Of a DNA stretch of 64,000 nucleotides, positions 45,545 through 57,415 are shown one piece after another. Both the position numbers and the translations under genes were made by a program. This DNA is from Cryptomeria japonica (Eukaryota; Streptophyta; Pinopsida; Cupressales; Cupressaceae): NCBI RefSeq assembly GCF_030272615.1, contig NC_081405.1:650139920-650203919 (forward strand), in the 5' to 3' direction. Each line of letters begins with the position of its first letter. Within the stretch, counting starts at the first letter, position 1. The notes beneath the pieces were generated by a model. It was not told where the DNA came from. It searched no databases and was given only the letters and a program-made list of their open reading frames with translations.

Positions 45545-48125
45545 TTATTACCCTATGCATGCTCATATTATGGCCCCCCACTCGGTCGAATGCTTGGGGT
45601 CATACCCTATCGGCACCTGCAAACGGTCCCTTGAGCACCCTAAGTGCTAAAAATTGTCAAACTGTGACGAGCCCTAACTTAGAATTCGTGGCACTTGCGA
45701 ACAATCCGTTTAAACCTACAGTCCATGAGAGAGGTCCCTACAAAAACCTATCTCGGTTTTTCAAGTATCCCTATTGTTTTATTAGGGTAGCATTTTTTTC
45801 ATTGGCGAAAAAATCGTCAGTCTCATTCAATCGAATGTTGTCTTGTGGCCAATTTCTCATTCTGCTCGTCGTGATAATGAATTGTTAGCTCTGAAATGTC
45901 TAGTTAGGCATTATTACGCTATAAATTCTCCCCTTTTTTTCCCCCCCACTCGGCCAAACACTCAGGGTCATACTCTACTGATGTCGTCCCTTGAGCACCC
46001 TAAGTGCTAAAAATTGTCAAACTTTGACAAGCCCTAACTTGGAATTCATGGCACCTAAAAATGATCCATTTGAACCTACAGGTCCATGAGAGGGGTCCCT
46101 ACAAAATCCTATCTCATTTTTTCACGTTTCCCTACGGTTTTATTAGGGCAGCATTTTTTCGGTTGGCGAAAAAATTGTCAGTCTCATTCAATTGAATGTT
46201 GTCGTGTGGCCAATTTCTTGTTCTTCTCGTCATGATAACGAACCGTCAGCTCTAACATGTCTAGTTAAGCAATAGTACCCTATGCATGGTCCTATTTTTT
46301 CCCCCCACTCAGTCGAGCGCTCGGGGTCATACCCTACCGGCGTCGTCCCTTGAGCACCCTAAGTGCTAAAAATTGTCAAACTTTGATGGGCACTAACTTA
46401 GAATCCATGACACCTACAAAGAATCTGTTTGAACCTATGAGTCCATGAGAGGGGTCTCTACAAAATCCTATCTCGGTTTTTCAAGTTACCCTACAGTTTT
46501 ATTAGGGCAACATTTTTTTGGTTGGCAAAAAAATCGTAAGTCTCATTCAATCAAATGTTGTCATGTGGCCAATTTCTCATTATGCTCATCATGATAATGA
46601 GCCATCAGCTCTGACATGTCCAGTTAGGCATTATTACCCTATGCATGTTTCTATTTCCCCCCCCCCACTTGGTCGAATGCTCGGGGTCATACCTTATCGG
46701 GGTCGTACCTTGAGCACCCTAAGTGCTAAAAGCTATCAAACTTTTGATGGGCCCTAACTCGAAATCCATGGAACCTATGAACGATCCATTTGAACCTACA
46801 CATCCATGAGAGGGGTCCTTACAAAATCCTATCTCAGTTTTCCAAGTTTCCCTACGGTTTTATTAGGGAATCATTTTTCTGGTTAGCGAAAAAATTGTCA
46901 ATCTCATTCAATCGAATGTTATCGCGTGGCTGATTTCTCATTCTGCTCATCGTGATAATGAACCGTCGGCTCTAACATGTCCAATTAGCCATTATGAACC
47001 TATTCATTCTCCTATTTTCCCCCCCCACTTGGTCGAACGCTCAAGATCATACCCTACCGACGTCATCCCTTGAGCACCCTAAGTGCTAAAAATTGTCAAA
47101 CTTTGACGGGCCCTAACTCAAAATTTGTGGCACCTGCAAATGATCTATTTGAACTTATGGCTCCATGAGAGGGGTCCCTAGAAAATCCTATCTCAGTTTT
47201 TCAATTTTCCCTACGGTTTTATTAGGGCAACATTTTTTCAATGGGCGAAAATATTGTCAATCTCATTCAACCGAATGTTTTCGCGTGGCCAATTTCTCGT
47301 TCTGCTCATCGTGATAATGAACCATCATCTCCAACCTGTCTATTTTGGCAATATTACCCTATGCATTCTCCTATTTTTCCCCCCCACTCGGTCAAACACT
47401 CAGGGTCATACCCTACCGGCGTCGTCCCTTGAGCACCCTAAGTGCTAAAAATTGTCAAACTTTGATGGGCCCTAACTCAGAATCCGTGGCACTTGCAAAC
47501 AATCTGTTTGAACCTATGGGTCCACAAGAGGGATCCCTACAAAATCCTATCTCGGTTTTTCAATTTTCCCTACAGTTTTATTAGGGCAGCATTTTTTCAG
47601 TTGGCAAAAAAATTGTCAGTCTCATTCAATTGAATCTTGTCACATGGCCAATTTCTCGTTCTTCTCATCATGATAATGAACCATCAACTCTGACATGTCT
47701 AGTTAGGCATTATTACCCTATGCATGCTCCTATTTTTTCCCCCCTCTCAGTCGAACACTCGGGGTCATACCCTACCAGCGTCGTCCCTTGAGCGCCTTAA
47801 GTGCTAAAAATTGTCAAACTTTGACAGGCCCTAACTCAAAATTCGTGGCACCTGCGAACAATCCATTTGAACCTACGGGTCCATGAGAGGGGTCCCTACA
47901 AAATCCTATCTCAGTTTTTCAAGTTTCCTTGCGGTTTTATTATGGCAGTATTTTTTCAGTTGGCATAAAAATTGTCAGTCTCATTCAATCGAATGTTGTT
48001 CCATGGTGAATTTATTGTTTTGCTCATCATGATAATGAACCGTCAGCTCTGACATGTCCAATTAGGCATTATTACCCTATTAATGCTCCTATTTTTTCCC
48101 CCCACTCGGTCAAGCGCTCGGGTCA
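45545..48125. repeat. seven-unit tandem array, period about 360 bp
   Basis: The CCCTATGCATG-type word marks unit starts at 45551, 45917, 46278, 46637, 46997, 47357, 47716 and 48075, giving periods of 359-366 bp. Each unit holds a C run before ACTCGGTCGA, CTTGAGCACCCTAAGTGCTA, CCATGAGAGGGGTCC and TTTTATTAGGGCA. Units differ by roughly 10-15% by eye. Recurring ~60-80-codon plus-strand frames are unit shadows with no domain. The array sits between the 3' ends of two convergent genes inside the candidate DNA transposon. Confidence 0.92.
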
Positions 48126-48175
48126 TTGTTTGAAATGAAGTGCATGATAAAAAATAAGGCACCATTAAAGACCTA

Positions 48176-51105
48176 CTACTCAAGTATGCCTGAAGGGTCA
48201 TCTCTTTTCTTAAGAGTATCTAGTATTGCTTCATGATTAGTAGTAGTCACTGTCCATAGCTCTTTGGTCTTCAGTTTTGCTTGATGCTTCAACAACTTGA
48301 CATTTGTAGCTATAATAAGGTGTGAATACATTATAATGGTTTTGTGTCTCTCATAGTCTTTAAATGCATGTATGTCATCCTTTCTATTCATGTATGTTCG
48401 CAACCAAGTTCTAACAACAACTAAACCTGTAGGATATGTGAACTCATCATCATTTGTCACTAGTTGTGTTAGCTTTTGTTTTCCCTGTACACATCATGCC
48501 AACCAATATTCTGATCTCTCTTCATTCCCTTGCAGTGCAACAACTGTAAAAACATGTCCTAGTTGTACAAGATCTGATAGACAGTCATACTCAATTGAAA
48601 TTTCCATGTCATCATTTGACAAGGATATTGTTTGAGATAAAGGAGTTATATATTGGGGAAGCCACGTATCAACCCACTCACTTGACTCACACTAATCCCA
48701 ATCACACCGAACACAAATCTAACAAAAACAAGCCAATGCTCGTGTCCAAATGGTCCATGTACTTGCATCTAAGCTGAGAAATGAATGCATCTTTGAAGAA
48801 TCTTTAATTGTTTGACAATCCAATCTATCTCCCATTGTGCCCTCCTCAACCAACAAAAAGAATCTGGTCACTGCTGAATCAAGAGTACCTCCATTTGATA
48901 ATGTTGAACTACAACAATCAACAATAGAATGCGCATCAAAGAAATTTGCACCTGAAATCCTCAATTTCTCCTTAACTAGATCTCTCTTCAAACATGCACC
49001 TGCTCCATCATGCTCCCCCTTCCCAAGCCCTACCTCAAAAAAACACCCAATATGAGATATACGCCTCTCTACATACATTCTACTCAACCATAAAAACATA
49101 CGGGCATTCTTGAATTGACCCGTACAGTTATCTGACCATATGATATGTCAATCAATTGCAATATCTTTCTCATGCAAGAACTCAAAAAAAATATTGAAAG
49201 AATGTTGCACATACTCAGAGGAGTGTGATTTATCATCACTCATATAAAAATGATACTCCCTGATTATCTTCTTGTCCTCTTCTATACTATCAAGAGCATG
49301 TCTATATGTAATGTGAACAAAATTAGCAATCTAGATTGAATTGTAGTACTGAGATTGTACCTCATTCTGTGGTTGCAATGTATAGTTCTCTGCAAAATCA
49401 ACCACCGATATAATAGTGCCAATCGGGAAAGAGTTATTACACATCCTAAACTATTGGTCCAACCACTGATACCTATGGGTGTGCCTTGCATACTTGTAGA
49501 AAATATTTTCCTTAAAATCCATAATAAAATCAGCAGTACTCACTTCTCTTGAGACTAATTTGCATGTAGAACCTTCAACTCCACTCTTCAAAGTATATTT
49601 CACTGTCTCATATATTTTTTTCTCAACATAATTATTTCCAAACTCTTGTTCGCTGCCCTCATGAAAACATGAAACAAAATTTGACAGCCCACCACATTCT
49701 GAGCACTTCTCATTCAAACAATCATTTCTATAGAAATAGAAGCCATCATCTCTAGGGCATAAAAATATATCTTGCAAGCCTCTTGATGATCTTGGAAATA
49801 GCATTGCACCACACTCCTCCAACATCTCATTAGTATGCATCGTAGAACGAATATGACATAAAAGTTCATGGTACATTGAAAACTCCACATGGTACTTGCA
49901 ACAACAAGTATTACGAATCTTAAGAGGAACACAATAAAATGGCTTCAAAGATTCAAAGGCCCTTTGTGATATTTGCAAAGTTGGATGTACTTCACAAAAT
50001 GTTTTGTACAACATTGTTTGGCTTGATTCCAAGAAATGTTTGAGATGCGGTGTGCGGTCTCGGTTGCCAATTCTTAATTTCAAAACATCCTTTATATTAG
50101 GTGACACTCTAGAATTAGAGTGCCAAAATGGTTGAATCTCCTCCTTCACATTGTCAGTCAACTTTCTATCAACACGTGGAAGCCTCCCACCAAAAGCCCA
50201 TGTATCTTGTTGAAGTGGATCGTCAAGTCTTTGTCTTTGTGCAAGTGCTCTATCCAAAGTTTTACGGTTTATGTTAAAATCAACACAAGTTTGACTCAAT
50301 TGACGAGCCTCCTCAATTGATGGCTTACTAAGGAGGTTGTAATCACTCTTCGAGTGACTCTCTTATCTCTTTTTTTGGTATTCTTTCCAATAGAATTGAG
50401 AGCGTCAAATAGATTTTTGGCAATAATAGAATTTCTCTCCATCTTCTTGTTCATATGAATATTCAATTTTTTTAGCAATGGTATCATCTTTATCATCTTT
50501 AGCAATTGAACAAAGAGTTGGCATTGCTCAGTCAATGTCTTATTGCTAAAATTTTGGTTGAAAAGTTGTATAGCCCACAACCGAACGGTTCTTGTTGACC
50601 TCTTGCCTTCAAGATTCGCAATAATATTCTCATTGATTTCAAGTAGCCATTTTGGGGTTCTTGAAGGTCTTGGATTTGGAATTTATCTTTCATCCATGAG
50701 AAGGTCTTCAATTCTAAAGTAATTAGGTGTTACATATTGTTCACTTGGTTGAGCAATCCCACCTTCGATGTCAAATTTTTCCACATTTTCACCTTCAATG
50801 TCAAAATTTTCCACATGTTCACCTCCAATGTCAAAATTTTCCACATGTTGAGCATTTTCATTATCACTTTCAACTTTTTCAACATTTTAAAAATTTTCAA
50901 TTTCAAAATCTACATTTTCATTTTCAATAACTTGTGACACATTTTCAAATTCAATTTCATCTTCACTTGAAGTAACATTAGCAATATTTAACATACCTTG
51001 TCTTCTCCTCCTATGACCTTCTCTGTCTCTTTCTCTATACAGTTCAATTTGGTCATTTGAAATTTTTCTTTTGCCTTTAGACTTCCAATGACTACTACTC
51101 CCCAT
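48176..51105 (-). pseudogene. decayed transposase-like gene (DFAENYT / WSDN / GKGEHDG family)
   Basis: Read on the minus strand from ATG at 51105: a basic start (KGKRK, RERDREGHRRRR), an acidic part with three ENFDIEG-like repeats (about 50890-50760), and a helical part (50580-50340). After a frameshift near 50300-50340 follow CVDFNINRKTLDRAL, RAFESLKPFYCVPLK, CCCKYH, VVDFAENYT (D codon at 49400), HFYMSDDKSH, IWSDNCTGQFKNARMF (D codon at 49132), CFFEVGLGKGEHDGAGACLKR, and a C-terminal EYWLA...CVQGKQKL part. The three acidic motifs in this order look like the DD(E/D) core of an RNase H-fold transposase. I recall similar uncharacterised proteins in animals, but cannot name the superfamily. At least two in-frame stops (TAG 49331-49333, TGA 49148-49150) plus frameshifts make it inactive. 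Confidence 0.65.
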
Positions 51106-51446
51106 TTAGCTCCACAAAGATGCTCCTAAATGATTGACAATGTAAGATTTGACTTTAAGAATCTCTCAAAAGCAAACATTTGTCTCAACCTTTCTGAAAA
51201 CCTGTGATTATTGACAAAAAATAGAATATGCAGACTGTGGGCCATCGGAATCCACAAAATGGCACACAAGGCTCTTTATTTACAAAAATTGGATATCTGA
51301 TTTTAATGTATAAATTTGTGGTCCCAAAATTTTTTCCCATTGCCACCTTTTTTTACTATTGCCACATTAATGGCAATGACAAAAATCGGATATCTGATAA
51401 AATCCGATATCCAATTTTATCTCATATTTTAGAGATAGAGAGATTA

Positions 51447-51448
<2 letters not shown>
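51106..51448. repeat. candidate right end of the DNA transposon with GATATC-type inverted words
   Basis: Contains TTGGATATCTGATTTT (about 51287), TTTTTTCCCATTGCCACCTT (about 51332-51351) and AATCGGATATCTGAT...ATCCGATATCCAATT (about 51385-51414). Inverted, the CATTGCCACC and GATATCC words match the order seen at 31215-31365. This supports terminal or subterminal repeats around the two-gene unit, but the exact border and target duplication were not found. Confidence 0.4.
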
Positions 51449-51525
<77 letters not shown>

Positions 51526-52635
51526 TTTGGATATGTTGATATGGTTTTGTCATTGATGTCAACAATTGTCAACACCTATCAACACTTCGAGATCTTTGGT
51601 TATGTTCACCGGCATGATCAGTGACTTATGCACACTCACCGGTATCTGGTTCACCGGCAAGTTATATTGTTCACTGGCACTTGGAATGACTTGGAGATTA
51701 CTTGGTTATGTCGAAGACATTGTTTGGACACTTTTATTTTGGTGATTTATTCATTGGTATAATCAGGTTTGCATATTTGTTGTTACCGGCCAATAGGTCT
51801 AGGTTATGGACCGACAAGCATATCTATTCCAGATTAGCACGACACATCATGAAGATGATTTATTATTATTGTAAATGCATTGAGCCGACATTATGCATCG
51901 CATGTTGATTCATTTGTAATTGATTTTATTATAATATCTTTTAGTGAGCCGACCTACACATTTGGTCTTAGGTTATGGTATAAATGTAAGATCTCATTTA
52001 TGGGATTGATATAGGATTGCGGAAAAGGTTTATAAGATTGTAATATTTGGTATATGCGAATATAAGTAAATCTATACATGCAGACATCATTCAAGATTGA
52101 AGGAAGATTTGAAGAAGGCAAATCAGAGCTTAACCGGTACTGAATCCAGCATATGAAGATGCTATTTTATCCAGTACATTATCATTGGATTTAACCATCC
52201 AATTGTAGTTAGTGTGACTCCCATTTTGTGATTGAGTAGTGAGCTCTAGGCAGTTGGCCTTTCTACATGTGCAGACTCCATATTGTACACACATACTATC
52301 TGCAGTAGTATCATTTGATTGTGGGTAAGGTTTCCCACCATGATTTTCCCCTTACAGGGTTTCCACGTACAAATATCTGTGTTATGTGTTGTGTATGTTA
52401 TTTGTCTTTCTGTTTCATGCATTTAACTTAACTAGTACTACTATTAACTGTTAAACTGTCTACCGGCATTAAATTTTGATTTACCAGCTTTAAGCATTAA
52501 GTGTGGTTAAGTTAGTTTTGGTTTGTATTTATTAGACAACTGATTCACCCCCCCTCTCAGTTGCCTTCGGGACCTAATAGAGAGAGAGAGAGAGATTAGG
52601 GGAGAGGGGGAGTGGGGAGAGGTAGAGAGGGGGAG

Positions 52636-52678
<43 letters not shown>
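51449..52678. repeat. GA microsatellite (51449-51519 and 52579-52678) split by a probable solo LTR
   Basis: The left AG run is about 70 bp and the right one about 100 bp with some GGGGA interruptions. Between them (51520-52578) is a segment starting TGATATTTTGG...TGTTGATATGG and ending with a C run, CTCTCAGTTGCC and GGGACCTAAT. It has CCGG-containing words typical of a plant copia LTR and no coding frame. Because the target is a GA repeat, the target duplication cannot be told apart from the repeat itself. Confidence 0.55.
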
Positions 52679-52679
<1 letters not shown>

Positions 52680-52684
<5 letters not shown>

Positions 52685-55600
52685 GTGTCTTAAGGGGTCA
52701 TTTGGTGTCCTAAGGGGTCGTAGGACACAATATGACCCCTTAGGACACTATAGGACCCCTAACTACACCATATGGTGTCATAAGGGGTCATATGACTCAT
52801 AACGACACTTTATAGAGTCGTAAAGGGTCATATTGTGTCCTAAGGGGTCATATGGTGTCTGAAAGGGGTCATATGACACAATATGACCCCTTAGGACACA
52901 ATATGACCCATAATGACACAATTTGGTGTCTTTAGGGGTCATATGGTGTCTTAAGGGGTTGTATGACACAATATGACCCCTTAGGACACCATAGGACCTA
53001 TAACGACCCAATATGATGTCTTAAGGGGTCATATGGTGTCCTAAGGGGTCATAGGACACAATATGACCCCTTAGGACACCATAGGACCCATAACAACCCA
53101 ATATGGTGTCTTAAGGGGTCATATGGTGTCCTAACGAGTTGTAGGACACAATATGATCCCTTAGGACACCATAAGACCCATAATGACCTAATATGGTGTC
53201 ATAAGGGGTCGTATGTTTTCCTTAGGGGTCATATGGTGTCCTAAGGGGTTGTAGGACACAATATGAACCCTTAGGACACTATAGGACCCATAACGACCTA
53301 AAATGGTGTCTCAAGGGGTCATATGACCCATAAAGACACCGTATAGAGTCGTAAAGGGTCATATTGTGTCCTAAGGAGTCATATGGTGTCTTAAAGGGGT
53401 CATATGGTGTCTTAAAGAGGTCATATGATACAATATGACCCATTAGGACACAATATGACCCATAACGACACAATTTCATGTCTTAAGGGGTGATATGTTG
53501 TCCTAAGGGGTTGTAGGATACAATATGACCCCTTAGGACACCATAGGACCCATAACAACCCAATATGGCATCTTAAGGGGTCATATGGTGTCCTAAGGGG
53601 TCGTAGGACACAATATGATCCCTTAGGACACCATAAGACCCATAACTACCCCATATGGTGTCTTGAGGGGTCATATGGTGTCCTAAGGGGTCATAGGAGA
53701 CAATATAACCCCTTATGACACCATAGGGCCCCTAACGACATCATATGGTGTCACAAAGGGTCATATGACCCATAATGACCCCGTATATAGTTGTAAAGGG
53801 TCATATTATGTCATAAGGGGTCATATGGTGTCTTAAAGGCATCATATGACATAATATGACCCATTATGACACAATATGATGCATAACAACACAATTTGGT
53901 CTCTTAAGGGGTCATATGGTGTCCTAAGGGGTTGTCGGACATAATATGACCACTTAGAACACCATAGGACCCATAGTGACCCAATATGGTGTCTTAAGGG
54001 GTCATATGATGTCCTAAAGGGTTGTAGGAAACAATATGACTCCTTAGGACACCATAGGACCCATAACCCAATATGGTGTCATAAGGGGTCATATGGTGTC
54101 CTAAGGGGTTCTAGCACACAATATGACCCCTTAGGACACCATAGGACCCCTAACGACAACATATGGTGTCATAAGGGGTCATATGACCCATAACGACACC
54201 GTATAGAGTCGTAAAGGGTCATATTGTGTCCTAAGGGGTCATATGGGGTCTTAAAAGGGTCAAATGACATAATATGACCCATAATGACACAATTTGGTGT
54301 CTTAAGGGGTCATATGGTATCCTCAGGGGTCGTAGGACATAATATGAACCCTTGGGACACCATAAGACCCATAACAACCCAATATGGTGTCTTAAGGGTT
54401 CATATGGTGTCCTAAGGGGTCGTAGGACATAATATGACCCCTTTGGACACCATCGGACCCATAACAACCCAATATGGTGTCATAAGGGGACATATGGTGT
54501 CCTAAGGGGTTGTAGGACACAATATGACTCCTTAGGACACCATAGGACCCCTAACAACACCGTATGGTGTCATAAGGGGTCATATGTTGTCATTATGTGT
54601 CATATGTTGTCATTAGGGGTCATATGGTGTCCCATGACCTCTTAGGACATAATATGACCCATAACGACACAATTTGGTGTCTTAAGGGGTCATATGGTGT
54701 CCTAAGGGGTCGTAGGACACAATATGACTCCTTAGGACACAATAGGACCCATAACGACCCAATATGGTGTCTTAATGGGTCATATGGTGTCCTAAGGGGT
54801 TGTAGGACATAATATGACCCCTTAGGACACCATAGGACCCATAAAGACCCAATGGTGTCATAAGGGGTCATTTGGTGTCCTAAGGGGTCGTAGAACACAT
54901 TATGACCCCTTAGGACACCATATGACCCCTAACAACACTATATGGTGTGATAAGGGGTCGTATGTTGTCCTTAGGCGTCATATGGTGTCCCATGACCCCT
55001 AAGGACACCATAAGACCCATAACAACCCAATTTGGTGTCTTAAGGGGTCATATGGTGTCCTAAGGGGTTGTAGGACACAATATGACCCCTTAGGACACCA
55101 TAGGACCCCTAATGACATGTCATAAGGGGTCATATGACCCATAAGGACACCATATAGAGTTGTAAAGGGTCATATTGTGTCCTAAGGGGTCACATGGTGT
55201 CTTAAAGGGGTCATATGACACAATATGACCCATTAGGACATAATATGATCCATAACGACACAATTTGGTGTCTTAAGGGGTCATATGGTGTCCTAAGGGG
55301 TTGTTAGACACAATATGACTCCTTAGGACATGATAGGACCCATAATGATCCAATATGGTGTCTTAAGGGGTCATATGGTGTCCTAAGGGGTCATAGGACA
55401 CAGTATGACCCCTTAGGACACCATAGGACACATAACAACCCAATATGGTGTTGTAAGGGGTCATATGGTGTCCTAAGGGGTCATAGGACACAATATGACC
55501 CCTTAGGACACCATATGACCCCTAACGACACCATATGGTGTCATAAGGGGTCGTATGTTGTCCTTAGGGGTCATATGGTGTCCCATGACCCCTTAGGACA

Positions 55601-56012
55601 CCATATGACCCATAACGACACAATTTAGTGTCTTAAGGGGTCATATGGTGTCCTAAGAGGTCATAGGACACAATATGACCCCGTAGGACACCATAGGACC
55701 CATACCGACCCAATATGGTGTCTTTAGGGGTCATATGGTGTCCTAAGGGGTCGTAGGACCCAATATGACCCCTTAGGACACCATAGAACCCCTAACGACA
55801 CTATATGGTGTCATAAGGGGTCATATGACCCATAAAGACACTGTATAGAGTTGTAAAGGGTCATATTATGTCCTAAGGGGTCATATGGTGTCTTAAAGGG
55901 GTCATATGACATAGTATGACATATTAGGACACAATATGACCCATAATGACACAATTTGGTGTCTTAAGGGGTCATATGGTGTCCTAAGGGGTCATAGGAC
56001 ATAATATGACTC
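52680..56012. repeat. 3.3-kb satellite of ~90-bp self-complementary units
   Basis: The basic unit is about 90 bp, with ATATG(G/A)TGTC at 53011, 53101 and 53191. It contains ATATGGTGTCCTAAGGGGTC together with its reverse complement GACCCCTTAGGACACCATA, so every unit can fold on itself. A variant with GTATAGAGTCGTAAAGGGTC recurs at about 52810, 53338, 53780, 54200, 55150 and 55850, giving an irregular higher-order pattern. Open frames seen here are repeat shadows. Confidence 0.92.
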
Positions 56013-56830
56013 CTATGATATCTTCAGTATTAATACAAAAATTATACCAACTTGGATTTCTTTGCCAAAGTAATTTTAAAATGATAATATCAATCAAAGT
56101 TTATGATATTTCAACAGTTTACTAAGATTAATTTAAGAGTTTCTGGTAGAAAATTGTGGAAGAACTTTTTAATCAAGTTTTGTATGGCATTCTAAGATCC
56201 ATCCTTAAAATGAGGATAAATTATATAAGTTTTATAATTAAGTTTCCGATGACATGCTAGAATCTATCATTAGAAGAATCAATCATTGGGATGAGGAAAC
56301 ATTGTGGAAGAGTCTTTTAATCAAGTTTTGGATGGCACTCTTGAATCCATCATGAGGATGAGGAAACATTATGAAAGCTTTTTAGTCAACTTTAAGATGG
56401 CACTCCATAATTCATGATCAGGATGAAAAATTGTTTTGCAAATGCTTCCTTATCAAGTTTTGGATGACACTCTGCAATCCATTATCAGCATAAGGAAATG
56501 TTGATAAAAAAATCTCACACAATTTTTTAACAGGAAGTCTTTAACTAATGATAATATCAAATATTACTTAGTTTCCATTTTCACCTTTTTCTAATATAAA
56601 TTTAATTATTTGGAGGGATTTAAAATAGAGGAGCAACATTTCAATAGTGTAAAGTTGCAATATTAGGTTTGGCTTAAACAACACATTCTATACTTTGACT
56701 TGTTTATGCAACTCATCTGAAATAACAAAGTTTGTGATTTTTTATGAGCCTTTAAACCCCACCTTTTGTGACTAGACTTAAAACAATACTAAGCTTTGGC
56801 TTGCTTAAATAGCTCATCTAAAATCATAGT
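56013..56830. repeat. dispersed repeat with internal ~75-bp units (copy 2)
   Basis: Same order of parts as 5140-6060: AATTTTAAAATGATAAT, then degenerate TTTTGGATGGCACTC / GATGAGGAAACATT units, then ATTTCAATAGTGTAAA and CTTTGACTTGTTTA. It directly adjoins the end of the 90-bp satellite. Confidence 0.7.
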
Positions 56831-57415
56831 ATCATTCTCACATCTTATTAACATTTGCATACATCGAATCTGAAGGTCCATCGAATGCACCCAATTCCCC
56901 TTAGGACATACTCTGATAAAACAGACTGGTAAACCACAATCCCTTACACTTTTAACAAACACCTACATAAATTTTTATTCCTTTATTCCACCAACCCACC
57001 TGCAAGTCTTCCAGGTGCGCCCAACACCCATTTTTACTCAATAATTCATATTTAGATTAAATTTTTAGTTTAAAAATTATTTCTTTTGTTAATGATTTTT
57101 AGTTTAAAATTATTATTTTTGTTAGAAACAAATGATTTTTAGCTTAATAATTATTTTTTCATTAGAAAAGTATGTTTTTAGTTTAAAAATTAGTTAAATT
57201 TAGTTTGAATTTTTTTTATGAATTGATTAGATTAGGATTTTTTTTAAACGAATAAATTTAATATAAATGTTGAAAACCTTGAAACGAAACCAAAACCCCC
57301 AAAAAAATCAAAACCAAAACATTTAATTTACAAGATCAAAACAAAAATGAAAATGAAAACCAAAACCAAAAAACTACAACAAAAACGAAACTATTTAAAA
57401 AATCTAAATTGTATA
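56831..57415. other. AT-rich spacer without gene
   Basis: Contains four loose repeats of ATGATTTTTAGTTTAAAA (57060-57200) and an A-rich CAAAACCAAAA stretch (57285-57390). I see nothing that codes. Confidence 0.6.

Noticed and set aside
45545-48125. Possible CRISPR-like or rDNA spacer array
   Set aside because: Units are ~360 bp without spacers, and no rRNA sequence is present. It is an ordinary tandem repeat.
52778-54898. Several 60-90-codon frames in the 90-bp satellite on both strands
   Set aside because: Their peptides (such as LRTPYDPLRHH) repeat with the DNA unit. They are shadows of the satellite.
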